Of a stretch of DNA of 64,000 bases, positions 56,848 to 64,000 are shown piece by piece. The stretch covers positions 2,170,001-2,234,000 of the forward strand of contig NZ_CP067396.1 in NCBI RefSeq assembly GCF_023617245.1. The letters run 5' to 3'. Numbering within the stretch: the first letter of the stretch is position 1; every line of letters starts with the position of its first letter. This DNA comes from Lysobacter enzymogenes. GTDB taxonomy: Bacteria > Pseudomonadota > Gammaproteobacteria > Xanthomonadales > Xanthomonadaceae. The notes below the pieces were generated by a model, which ran no database searches, was not told where the DNA came from, and saw only the letters and a program-made list of their open reading frames with translations. The translations under genes and the position numbers were made by a program.

Positions 56848-57060
56848 TCAGGGGGAGCAGGCGCTGCGGCAGCCGCGGATCGCGCACATCTTCGCTTCGT
56901 GCACGCAGGCGGCGGTGGTGCAGTTGGCGCGCATCTGATCGCAGCGAGCCAGGCATTGCTCGCAGGTTTCCGGCGCGGCGGTAACGGAGAAGGTCAGGCC
57001 GAGGCCGAAAGCGGCGATGGCGGCGAGCAGGGCCAGACGATTGCGGGTGCGTTGCAACAT
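56848..57060 (-). CDS. Small exported eight-cysteine peptide (array member 2, divergent)
   Basis: A 70-residue precursor starting MLQRTRNRLALLAAIAAFGL, with signal peptide cleavage near SVTAA. The mature part TCEQCLARCDQMRANC...CVHEAKMCAIRGCRSACSP has eight Cys but a shorter fourth loop (X4) and an altered end (CX4CX3C rather than CX3CXC). It is the most divergent member. GGAGGGATC precedes the ATG. It follows member 3 after 104 bases, so the two may be co-transcribed. Confidence 0.83.
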   Translation of the reverse strand: MLQRTRNRLALLAAIAAFGLGLTFSVTAAPETCEQCLARCDQMRANCTTAACVHEAKMCAIRGCRSACSP

Positions 57061-57164
57061 GATCCCTCCTGGATCGGTCGATGGTTGCGGGGGTACGCGC
57101 AGGCACGGCCGCGCCGCCGTCGCGGGGGAGCCGCGACGGCAGTCGGATCGCGCTGCGAATGGGA

Positions 57165-57389
57165 TCAGGGAATCGGGCAGCCGCAGCCGTTGCCGCAGTC
57201 CTGGAAGATTTCCTGGCATTGCGCGGCCGGGTTGCCGGCCTGGCGGCATTCGCGGCGTTCCGCGAAGCAGCGGTCCCAGCATTCCGAGCAGCCGGAGGCG
57301 GAAGCGCTGAGCGAGAGCGCCAGGCCGAAGCAGAACGCGAAGCCGGCGAGATAGGCCGCGGTTGCGCGGCGGCGAGCGGTGGCGAACAT
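57165..57389 (-). CDS. Small exported eight-cysteine peptide (array member 3)
   Basis: A 74-residue precursor starting MFATARRRATAAYLAGFAFC, signal peptide with FAFCFGLALSLSASA. Mature part GCSECWDRCFAERRECRQAG then CQEIFQDCGNGCGCPIP, the same CX2CX3CX6CX9CX6CX3CXC framework as members 1 and 5. It is closest to member 5 (shared AGNPxAxC and GCGCxIP). GGAGGAAC precedes the ATG. Its upstream region is homologous to that of member 1. Confidence 0.87.
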   Translation of the reverse strand: MFATARRRATAAYLAGFAFCFGLALSLSASASGCSECWDRCFAERRECRQAGNPAAQCQEIFQDCGNGCGCPIP

Positions 57390-57426
57390 CGTGTTCCTCC
57401 TTGTGCCCCTCAATGGGCGCGCTGGA

Positions 57427-57453
57427 GTTATAGCACCGCCGTGCAGGCGTTCC
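57427..57453 (-). promoter_or_regulatory. Putative promoter of Cys-rich peptide 3
   Basis: Minus strand GGAACG, 15 bases ending GCGGTGC, TATAAC, identical in layout to 56639-56665. Located 38-64 bases before the ATG. Confidence 0.6.
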
Positions 57454-57642
57454 CTATCGGCTCGGCAGCGTGGATGTGATGTCCGTTGCGGAATTCCTGT
57501 GCCTGGGGCGCTGTCGGGCGCGCGCAGCGGGCTGCGCGCCGGTCGCAGGCACGCGCTTCGCTGCGTTGCGGCATGCGTTTCGCGCGAAAGCGATGCGTGG
57601 CCGCCGTCGTCTGCGCGGATGCCGAAGGCCGATGCCGCAACC

Positions 57643-57674
57643 GGCCCGGGCGGACGCTCGCATCCGCCCGGGCC
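57643..57674 (-). terminator. Hairpin after Cys-rich peptide 4
   Basis: GGCCCGGGCGGATGCGAGCG then TCCGCCCGGGCC: 12-pair stem 20 bases past the member 4 stop; no T-run. Confidence 0.6.
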
Positions 57675-57693
57675 GTCCACGCCGGGGTTGCGC

Positions 57694-57894
57694 TCAGACC
57701 TGGCAGCCGCAGGCCTTGGTGCAGGCGCGCAGGTTCTGCTTGCAGAACGGATAGCCGTCGCTGTTGCACTGCTCGTACTGCTCGTAGCACGCATCCGTGC
57801 AGGCCTGGCAATCCTGCTGGGCGAAGGCGCCGAACGAGAACGCCAAGCCGAAGCAGAACGCGGCGGCGGCGAAGATGCGGTTGCGTTTGAACAT
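57694..57894 (-). CDS. Small exported eight-cysteine peptide (array member 4)
   Basis: A 66-residue precursor, MFKRNRIFAAAAFCFGLAFS in the signal peptide, cleavage near GAFAQ. Mature part DCQACTDACYEQYEQC, CKQNLRACTKACGCQV: framework CX2CX3CX6CX7CX6CX3CXC. Unlike the others it is rich in Tyr and Gln and lacks the Trp after the second Cys. It starts 57 bases after member 5, so one transcript is likely. Confidence 0.86.
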   Translation of the reverse strand: MFKRNRIFAAAAFCFGLAFSFGAFAQQDCQACTDACYEQYEQCNSDGYPFCKQNLRACTKACGCQV

Positions 57895-57951
57895 GGCGGA
57901 GTCCTTAGAGGTGATGGACCTTGGAGGTGGTGGCCGTGCGGCTGGCGCGGA

Positions 57952-58161
57952 TCAGGGAATCTGGCAGCCGCAGCCGCGGCCGCAGGCCTGGTACGCCGCG
58001 GTGCACACCGCGACCGGATTGCCGGCGGCGCGGCATTGCAGGCGCTTGGCGAAGCAGTTGTCCCAGCATTCCTGGCAACCGGCGGCGAGCGCGCTGAGCG
58101 AGAACGCCAGGCCGAAGCAGAACGCGGTGACGGCGAGGGTGCGGCGGGTGTGTCGGAACAT
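57952..58161 (-). CDS. Small exported eight-cysteine peptide (array member 5, first transcribed)
   Basis: A 69-residue precursor starting MFRHTRRTLAVTAFCFGLAF, signal peptide end SALAA. Mature part GCQECWDNCFAKRLQCRAAG then CTAAYQACGRGCGCQIP with CX2CX3CX6CX9CX6CX3CXC. Nearest relative is member 3. GGAGAGATC precedes the ATG. The ATG-proximal upstream sequence keeps CACAAGGAGA as in members 1 and 3, but the GGAACG/TATAAC blocks are not obvious here. Confidence 0.87.
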   Translation of the reverse strand: MFRHTRRTLAVTAFCFGLAFSLSALAAGCQECWDNCFAKRLQCRAAGNPVAVCTAAYQACGRGCGCQIP

Positions 58162-58446
58162 CGATCTCTCCTTGTGCGATGGGACGGACGCTCGTCGTGA
58201 GCGATGCGCGGCCGGCGCGCGCGCCGGCCGGTCGCGCGATGCGGGCGCGACGGCAGGGGCCAACGCGATACGGCGAGGCTGTCGGCCAACGCGCAACGCT
58301 TTCGCGACGACTTTCTCGTCGAACGGCGATGCGCGTCGAAGAAACGCAAGGCCGCTGCGATGCAGCAGGAATTTGTGATCTTTGCTCATGTTTATGAACA
58401 CGCATTGGCACACATTCGAGCCTTCGTCGTGACAGGGGGATGGACC

Positions 58447-60171
58447 ATGTCGCTGCGCATCGTGTTTCTATGCACTGCGTTCAATGGGCTGGCGCAACGC
58501 GCCTGGGCCGAACTGACCGAACTGGGGCACGAGGTCGCGGTGCAGGTGGCGTCCGACCCGGACACCATGCGCGCGGCGGTGGCGCGCGAGCGGCCGCAAC
58601 TGATCGTCGCGCCGATGCTGAAGTCGGCGATTCCCGACGATATCTGGAGCCGCCACACCTGCCTGATCGTGCACCCCGGCATCGTCGGCGACCGCGGTCC
58701 GTCCTCGCTGGACTGGGCGATCCTGGAAGGCGAGCACGACTGGGGCGTCACCGTGCTGCAGGCCGCGGCCGAGATGGACGCCGGCGACATCTGGGCCAGC
58801 GCCGGCTTCGCCGTGCGCGGCGCGTCCAAGAGCCAGCTCTATCGCCACGAAGTCACCGACGCGGCGATCCGCGCGCTGCTGCAGGCGGTGGAGCGCTTCG
58901 AAGCCGGCGGCTTCGCGCCGCAGCCGCTGGACTACGCCGACCCGGCGGTGCGCGGGCGCCTGCGCCCGAGCATGCGCCCGGGCGACCGCGCGCTGGACTG
59001 GGACATGGACAACGCCGCGCTGCTGGCGCGGATCCGCTGCGGCGACAGCGCGCCGGGCGCGCGCGGCGAGATCGCCGGGCTGCGCTGCCAGGTGTTCGGC
59101 GCCCACGTCGAGCCCTCGCTGCGCGGCCGCCCCGGCGAACTGCTCGGCCGTCGCGAAGGCGCGGTGTGCGTGGCCAGCGCCGACGGCGCGCTGTGGCTGA
59201 GCCATCTGCGCGGGAAGGACGGGATCAAGCTGCCGGCGACCCAGGTGCTGGGCGAGGCGCGCCTGCGCGGCGTGCCCGCGCGCGCGCTCAAGCCGGTCAC
59301 TTCGGTGGCGGGGCGGCGCGACCACGGCTACCGCCAGATCCGCTACCGCGAAGCCGGCGCGGTCGGCTACCTGCATTTCGACTTCTACAACGGCGCGATG
59401 TCGACGCAGCAGTGCGACCGCCTGCGCACCGCGTTCCTGCACGCGCGCCAGCGCCCGACCCGGGCGATCGTGCTGACGGGCGGCGACGATATCTGGTCCA
59501 ACGGCATCCACCTCAACGCCATCGAGGCGGCCGACGACCCGGCGCTGGAATCGTGGCGCAACATCCTGGCGATGAACGCGCTGGTGCGCGAGATCGTGCT
59601 CACCGACTCGCACCTGGTGGTGTCGGCGATGCAGGGCAACGCCGGCGCCGGCGGGGTGATCCTGGCGCTGGCCGCCGACCACGTCTGGGCGCGGCGCGGC
59701 GCGGTCATGAACCCGCACTACAAGGGCATGGGCGGCCTGTACGGTTCGGAGTACTGGACCTACCTGCTGCCGCGCCGGGTCGGCGAGACCGTCGCCCAGG
59801 AACTGACCGAAGGCCTGCGCCCGATCGGCGCGCCCGCGGCCGAGCGCATCGGCCTGATCGACGCCGCCTTCGGCGCCGGCGGCGCCGACTTCCTCGCCCA
59901 CGTCGAACAGCGCGCCGAACGCCTGGCCGAACCCGGCGCCTGCCGCAAGGCGCTGACGCTCAAGCGCCGGCGCCGCAACGAAGACGAGCGGCGCAAGCCG
60001 CTGGAGAGCTACGGCGCGGAAGAACTGGCGCACATGTACCGCAACTTCTTCGGCAGCGACCGCAGCTACCACGACGCCCGCCGCCGCTTCGTGCGCAAGC
60101 ACGCCGCCGCCCCGTGCGAAGCCGGCGAGAGCTTCGCCGCCGAGCGCGCCGAAGCCCGGGTCGGCGCCTGA
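58447..60171 (+). CDS. hypX: HypX-like hydrogenase maturation protein (formyltransferase + crotonase)
   Basis: A 574-residue two-domain protein. The N-terminal about 270 residues resemble formyl-group transferases: LRIVFLCTAFNGLAQRAWAE, CLIVHPGIVGDRGPSSLDWA with the key HPG...D, and WGVTVLQAAAEMDAGDIWAS. The C-terminal about 290 residues are a crotonase fold: GGDDIWSNGIHLNAIEAADD and QGNAGAGGVILALAADHVWA with the oxyanion hole. This architecture is HypX/HoxX, which makes the CO ligand of [NiFe]-hydrogenase under aerobic conditions. No hydrogenase or hyp gene is visible in this window. AGGGGGA precedes the ATG. Confidence 0.9.
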   Translation: MSLRIVFLCTAFNGLAQRAWAELTELGHEVAVQVASDPDTMRAAVARERPQLIVAPMLKSAIPDDIWSRHTCLIVHPGIVGDRGPSSLDWAILEGEHDWGVTVLQAAAEMDAGDIWASAGFAVRGASKSQLYRHEVTDAAIRALLQAVERFEAGGFAPQPLDYADPAVRGRLRPSMRPGDRALDWDMDNAALLARIRCGDSAPGARGEIAGLRCQVFGAHVEPSLRGRPGELLGRREGAVCVASADGALWLSHLRGKDGIKLPATQVLGEARLRGVPARALKPVTSVAGRRDHGYRQIRYREAGAVGYLHFDFYNGAMSTQQCDRLRTAFLHARQRPTRAIVLTGGDDIWSNGIHLNAIEAADDPALESWRNILAMNALVREIVLTDSHLVVSAMQGNAGAGGVILALAADHVWARRGAVMNPHYKGMGGLYGSEYWTYLLPRRVGETVAQELTEGLRPIGAPAAERIGLIDAAFGAGGADFLAHVEQRAERLAEPGACRKALTLKRRRRNEDERRKPLESYGAEELAHMYRNFFGSDRSYHDARRRFVRKHAAAPCEAGESFAAERAEARVGA

Positions 60172-60182
60172 CCCCGGAGCCG

Positions 60183-60233
60183 CTGTAGGAGCGGCGTCCC
60201 ACGGGATTTCCTTCGGTCACGAGCCGCGACCGC
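60183..60233. repeat. GTAG-type REP, imperfect pair
   Basis: GCTGTAGGAGCGGCGTCCCA followed by CGGGATTTCCTTCGGTCACGAGCCGCGACC: one GTAG arm intact, the second reduced to GAGCCGCGACC. Confidence 0.6.
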
Positions 60234-60253
60234 GAAGCCGTTACTGCGACGCA

Positions 60254-60286
60254 ACAAAAAACAGGCCGGGTCGCCCCGGCCTGTTT
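60254..60286 (-). terminator. Intrinsic terminator between hypX and the efflux operon
   Basis: Minus strand AAACAGGCCGGGGCGACCCG then GCCTGTTTTTTG: perfect stem and T-run, 24 bases past the emrB stop. The plus-strand side has only TTTG, so it serves mainly the efflux operon. Confidence 0.9.
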
Positions 60287-60309
60287 GCGTATCCGACGAT
60301 GTCCCGGCC

Positions 60310-61899
60310 TCAATGCCCGCCGGCCGCCGCGGCGCCGCCGCCGACCTTGGCCGAGAACGGCGGCTTGGCCATCCACACGAACGCGGTCACCACCACGAAC
60401 AGGATGCCGATCAGGTACAGCATCTCGTTGAAGCCGATCTGCGCGGCCTGCTGCGAGATCATCTGGTTCAGCGCCAACGCCCCGCGGGTCGGGTCGCCGC
60501 GGCCGAGCTGGTCGACGGTCTGCTGGATCTGCGGATCGTAGGCGCCGATGTGCTCGGTCAGCTGGGCGTGGTGGATGGTGCTGCGCTGGTTCCAGGCCCA
60601 GGTGGTCAGCGAGGCGGCGAAGCTGCCGCCCAGGGTTCTGACAAAGGTCGCCAGGCCCGAGCCCGCGGCGATCTCGTGCGGCTCCAGGTCCGACAGCAGG
60701 ATCGTCAGCACCGGCATGAAGAACAGCGCCACGCCCAGGCCCTGCCACAGCTGCACCAGGGCGACGTGCTGGAAGTCGACGTCAAGGTTGAAGCCCGAAC
60801 GCACGAAGCTGGTCGCGGCCATGACGATGAACGCGCCGGTGGCGACCCAGCGCAGGTCGAAGCGCGCCGCGTACAGGCCCACGAACGGCGTCAGCAGCAC
60901 CGGCAGGATGCCGATCGGCGCGGTCGCCAGGCCCGCCCAGATCGAGGTGTAGCCCAGGTTGCGTTGCAGCCACAGCGGCACCAACAGGCCGATGGCGAAG
61001 AACGCCGAGTAGGCCAGCACCATCGCGGCCGTGCCGCTGGCGAAGTTGCGGTGGCGGAACAGGCGCAGGTTGACGATGGGGTCGCGTTCGGTCAGTTCCC
61101 AGATCACGAACACCGCCAGCGCGATCACCGCGACGATGGTCAGCGCGACGATGGTGGTCGAGTTGAACCAGTCCTCGTCGTTGCCCAGGTCGAGCATGAT
61201 CTGCAGCGCGGCCACGCCGATCACCAGCATCGCCAGGCCCATGTAGTCCATCTTCGGGTTGTCCAGCCGCTCCGGGCGGCCGCGCAACTGGTTGCCGACC
61301 ACGATGCTGGCGAAGATGCCGATCGGCACGTTGATGAAGAAGATCCACTCCCAACTGTAGTTGTCGGTGATCCAGCCGCCGAGGATCGGGCCGGCGATCG
61401 GCGCGACCACGGTCACCATCGCCAGCAGCGCGATCGCCTGCCCGCGTTTGTGCGGTGGATAGATCGAGATCAGCAGCGCCTGGGTGACCGGATACATCGG
61501 CCCGGCGACGAAGCCCTGCAGCGCGCGCGCGGCGACCAGCAGGCCCATGCTGTTGGCCAGGCCGCACAGGAACGAGGCGATCACGAACAGCAGCGTCGCC
61601 CACATGAACAGCTTGCGCTCGCCGAACTTGCGGGTGAAGAAGCCGGTCAGCGGCAGCGCGATGGCGTTGCTGACGGCGAAGGAGGTGATGACCCAGGTGG
61701 CCTGGTTGGCGCTGCCGCCGAGGTTGCCGGAGATGGTCGGCAGCGAGACGTTGGCGATGGTGGTGTCGAGGACCTGCATGAACGACGCCAGGGCCAGGCC
61801 CAGCGTGGTCAGCGCCATGTTCGGCGGCTTGAAGGCGGCTTGCGGCTGAGCGGGCGCGGCGGGGCCGGCGGGTCCAGCGTTGGCGGTGGTGGCGGACAT
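60310..61899 (-). CDS. emrB: DHA2-family drug efflux MFS transporter (EmrB-like)
   Basis: A 529-residue, 14-segment inner-membrane proton antiporter. DHA2 signatures are LDTTIANVSLPTISGNLGGS (motif D1), RKFGERKLFMWA (motif A) and the motif C stretch APIAGPILGGWITDNYSWEW. Working with the adjacent periplasmic adaptor and the outer-membrane protein, it should expel hydrophobic toxic compounds straight to the medium. The N-terminal 25 residues are Ala/Pro-rich. It is separated from the adaptor gene by 684 bases of repeats, unlike the compact E. coli emrAB. Confidence 0.94.
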   Translation of the reverse strand: MSATTANAGPAGPAAPAQPQAAFKPPNMALTTLGLALASFMQVLDTTIANVSLPTISGNLGGSANQATWVITSFAVSNAIALPLTGFFTRKFGERKLFMWATLLFVIASFLCGLANSMGLLVAARALQGFVAGPMYPVTQALLISIYPPHKRGQAIALLAMVTVVAPIAGPILGGWITDNYSWEWIFFINVPIGIFASIVVGNQLRGRPERLDNPKMDYMGLAMLVIGVAALQIMLDLGNDEDWFNSTTIVALTIVAVIALAVFVIWELTERDPIVNLRLFRHRNFASGTAAMVLAYSAFFAIGLLVPLWLQRNLGYTSIWAGLATAPIGILPVLLTPFVGLYAARFDLRWVATGAFIVMAATSFVRSGFNLDVDFQHVALVQLWQGLGVALFFMPVLTILLSDLEPHEIAAGSGLATFVRTLGGSFAASLTTWAWNQRSTIHHAQLTEHIGAYDPQIQQTVDQLGRGDPTRGALALNQMISQQAAQIGFNEMLYLIGILFVVVTAFVWMAKPPFSAKVGGGAAAAGGH

Positions 61900-62034
61900 G
61901 GAGCGTGCCTGTTGAGTCGGGGGCCTGATCGCTCAGGACGGGCCGCGTGGGAGGGGCGCGGGGCCGCGAATCGTGTTGTCGCTGCGCTAGGGGCAGCGGC
62001 GTGCGGTCACCGGAAAAGACGGAGGCTTCCTACC

Positions 62035-62355
62035 CGTCGTTCCGGCGAAAGCCGGAATCCATTTTGCTGTTGCTTTTGACTTGCGCCGGGAAGATCAAAA
62101 TGGGTTCCGGCTTTCGCCGGAATGACGGGTCTGGAGTGATGCGGCTTCGGATGGGGCGGGGCTGCGTCGCTTCGGTTGGTTCCGGCTTTCGCCGGAATGA
62201 CGGGTCTGGAGCGATGCGGCTTCGGATGGGGCCGGGGCTGCGTCGCTTCGGCGGGTTCCGGCTTTCGCCGGAATGACGGGCTTGGAGCGATGCGGCTTCG
62301 GATGGGGCCGGGGTTGCGTCGCTTCGGTTGGTTCCGGCTTTCGCCGGAATGACGG
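62035..62355. repeat. Tandem array of a 75-76-base REP-containing unit
   Basis: Three full units start at 62103, 62178 and 62254, each opening GGTTCCGGCTTTCGCCGGAA followed by TGACGGG and continuing GATGCGGCTTCGGATGGGGC; a fourth begins at 62330 and is cut short. An inverted single unit (CGTTCCGGCGAAAGCCGGAA) lies to the left at 62039. Together they form the longest repeat in the window, inside the emrA-emrB gap. 61900-62034 and 62356-62583 show no gene. Confidence 0.9.
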
Positions 62356-62583
62356 ACTGAGGGCGCGTGGCTCCCGATTTCGTCGGAACCAGACCGCTCG
62401 TGCCGCAACAAAAAGGAAGCGCAGGCGAGAACGACGTGGGGGAGGTGCTCGCCTGCGCCTTGCGGCGGCGGAACGCGTTCGTTTCGATCCCGATGCGGGG
62501 GGAGGGGACATCGGCCGATGCGAACGCGGCCCGTGCCGCAATGCGGTCGGACGCGCCTCGTGCGCGCCCGACCGCTTCCATGC

Positions 62584-63780
62584 TCAACCGTGCTGCACGC
62601 CCGGCAGGTTCTCGCGCACGATCTTGTCGATCATCGCGTCGGCGTCGTGCAGCTGCTTGGCGTAGGCCTGCGTGCTCAGCACCGGCTTGGCCGGCGGGGC
62701 GGCGGCCAGCACCGCGCCGTTCTGATCGCGGATGGCGACGTCGACGTGCATGCTCAGGCCCAGGCGCAGCGGGTGTTCGGCCAGTTGCTTGGGCTCGATC
62801 TCGATGCGCACCGGCACGCGCTGGATGATCTTGATCCAGTTGCCGCTGGCGTTCTGCGCCGGCAGCAGCGAGAACGCGCTGCCGGTGCCCAGGCCCAGGC
62901 TCACGACCTTGCCGTCGTAGCGCACGTCTGAGCCGTACAAATCCGAATGCAGCTCGACCGGCTGGCCGATGCGCATCTTGGCCAGCTGGGTCTCCTTGAA
63001 GTTGGCGTCCACCCACACTTCGTTGAGCGGGATGATCGTCATCAGCGCGGTGCCCGGTGCCACGCGCTGGCCGAGCTGCACGTTGCGCTTGCCGACGTAG
63101 CCGTTGACCGGCGCGACGATGGCCGAGCGCTGCAGGTTCAGATAGGCCTGGCGCAGTTGCGCGGCGGCGGCGGCGACCTGCGGCTGGCGGGCGACGGTGG
63201 TCGCATCGACCAGCGCGCGGTTGCGCGCCAGGCTGCCGCGCGAGGACGACAGCGAGGCTTCGGCCGAAGCCAGTTCGTCGCGGGCGTGGGCCAGTTCCTC
63301 GGCCGAGACCGCGCCGCTGGCGACCAGACCTTCGCGCCGCTTGACGTCGGCGCGGGCCTTCTGCACCGCGACTTCGCGCGCCGACAGATCGGCCTGGCCG
63401 GCATCGACCGCGCTGAACAAGCCGCGCACCTGGCGCACGGTGTTGGCGAGGTTGGCCACCGACTGGTCGTAGGCGACCTGGGCGTCGTTCGGATCCAGCT
63501 GCACCAGCACCTGGCCGGCGCTCACCTTCATGCCGTCGTCGGCGCCGATGCTGACCACGGTGCCCTGCACCTGCGGGGTGATGTTGACCACGTTGCCCTG
63601 CACGTAGGCATCGTCGGTGTCCTGGTGCCAGCGCAGCACCAGCATGTAATACAGCGTCCAGGCCACCGCGGCGATCGCGACCACGGCGAACAGGATCAGC
63701 AGCGCCTTGCGGCGCTTGCCGTTCTTCGGCGGCGCGGCGGGCGCGGCCGCGGCGGCATTGGGGTTGACTTCGGTCGTCAT
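62584..63780 (-). CDS. emrA: EmrA-like periplasmic adaptor (HlyD/MFP family)
   Basis: A 398-residue membrane-fusion protein. One N-terminal membrane segment (LLILFAVVAIAAVAWTLYYM), the barrel start TDDAYVQGNVVNITPQVQGT, a long coiled-coil hairpin rich in Ala (about 100-215), the lipoyl half RSAIVAPVNGYVGKRNVQLG and the beta-barrel NEVWVDANFKETQLAKMRIG. It bridges EmrB and a TolC-type channel. Its ATG overlaps the stop of the upstream gene (ATGA), so translation is coupled. Confidence 0.94.
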   Translation of the reverse strand: MTTEVNPNAAAAAPAAPPKNGKRRKALLILFAVVAIAAVAWTLYYMLVLRWHQDTDDAYVQGNVVNITPQVQGTVVSIGADDGMKVSAGQVLVQLDPNDAQVAYDQSVANLANTVRQVRGLFSAVDAGQADLSAREVAVQKARADVKRREGLVASGAVSAEELAHARDELASAEASLSSSRGSLARNRALVDATTVARQPQVAAAAAQLRQAYLNLQRSAIVAPVNGYVGKRNVQLGQRVAPGTALMTIIPLNEVWVDANFKETQLAKMRIGQPVELHSDLYGSDVRYDGKVVSLGLGTGSAFSLLPAQNASGNWIKIIQRVPVRIEIEPKQLAEHPLRLGLSMHVDVAIRDQNGAVLAAAPPAKPVLSTQAYAKQLHDADAMIDKIVRENLPGVQHG

Positions 63781-64000
63781 GGCGTGGGGGCCTTGGCAAT
63801 AGCGTTGTTGTCGGAAGAAGCGTCGGGGACCGTCGCGGCCACCGGATCGGGCGGACTCAGTTGCAGGCCGCCGCCGAGCGCGCGATCCAGGTCGATGCGC
63901 GCGACCAGGCGCTGCGCGCGCAGCGTGGCGAGTTGCTGGTCGAGCTGCAGCAACGGGCGCTGCGCGGTCAGCACGTCGATCTGGGTGCCCAGGCCGGCGC
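63777..64000 (-). CDS. TolC/NodT-type outer-membrane efflux protein, C-terminal part
   Basis: A partial gene that enters from beyond the right edge. About 74 residues remain: LGTQIDVLTAQRPLLQLDQQ followed by LATLRAQRLVARIDLDRALG is the typical last helical pair of outer-membrane efflux proteins, ending with a Pro/Ala tail. It is the first gene of an oprM-emrA-emrB order and overlaps emrA by 4 bases. Confidence 0.88.
   Translation of the reverse strand, partial: AGLGTQIDVLTAQRPLLQLDQQLATLRAQRLVARIDLDRALGGGLQLSPPDPVAATVPDASSDNNAIAKAPTP

Noticed and set aside
57165..58349. A 394-codon frame linking Cys-rich peptides 5 to 3
   Set aside because: Only the last 74 codons code for peptide 3; the preceding part reads other peptide genes out of frame, giving Arg/Ser/Pro-rich sequence.
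62103..62355. Possible CRISPR array
   Set aside because: Units are 75-76 bases, repeated through their whole length with no unique spacers, and contain a REP hairpin; no cas genes nearby.

Overview
The window looks like a high-GC gammaproteobacterial chromosome of the Lysobacter/Xanthomonas group (Lysobacteraceae), most probably Lysobacter. This is inferred from the conserved gene orders (rplU-rpmA-obgE; rpsT/murJ divergent from each other and followed by ribF-ileS-lspA-ispH), the rich set of exported proteins (an S8 protease, a GH16 lipoprotein, beta-propeller-like repeat proteins), and dense GTAG-type palindromic repeats like those known from Stenotrophomonas. No rRNA, phage, transposase or CRISPR array is visible. 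One tRNA (Thr, CGT) is present.

Layout. 0-4 kb: an ECF sigma factor followed by hvfA-hvfB-hvfC, which encode a copper-binding RiPP precursor with EGxCG repeats and its two maturation proteins; then RNase T. 4-12.2 kb: a complete phosphate-starvation block on the minus strand, oprP-like porin, pstS2, pstS1, pstC, pstA, pstB, phoU. Candidate Pho boxes with 11-bp phasing lie upstream of the porin and both pstS genes. 12.3-27.6 kb: housekeeping and lipid-related genes: nth with a histone-like tail, two crotonase-fold enzymes, an FKBP-like protein, a DUF1289/Nudix/sulfurtransferase operon, a phosphate-binding-protein/OmpA fusion, a DUF4139 lipoprotein, a PCuAC copper chaperone, a thioesterase and uvrA, and an OmpA-type lipoprotein. 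28-30 kb: a secreted subtilisin-type protease, preceded by about 1.1 kb without genes. 31.2-41.5 kb: conserved core genes (L21, L27, ObgE, S20, MurJ, RibF, IleS, LspA, IspH). 41.5-53.1 kb: secreted or envelope proteins, namely two delta-60-repeat paralogues, a GH16 lipoprotein, unknown proteins, and a 1487-residue Kelch/Ig/PPC-like repeat protein. 54-58.2 kb: radA, a membrane-anchored glutaredoxin-like protein, and a tandem array of five small exported eight-cysteine peptides. 58.4-64 kb: an apparently orphan HypX and an EmrAB-TolC-type efflux operon that runs off the window end.

The genes work together in a few clear groups. OprP-like porin, two PstS proteins and PstCAB form one phosphate uptake route with PhoU as the signalling brake. 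HvfABC and the ECF factor form a likely metal (copper) response unit. The five cysteine-rich peptides are the least explained element. They share a cysteine framework (CX2CX3CX6CX4-9CX6C then CX3CXC in four of five), conserved signal peptides, and in two cases a duplicated promoter region, and they sit directly upstream of an exported thiol-redox protein. Intergenic regions are populated by at least four families of palindromic repeats, often as inverted pairs.
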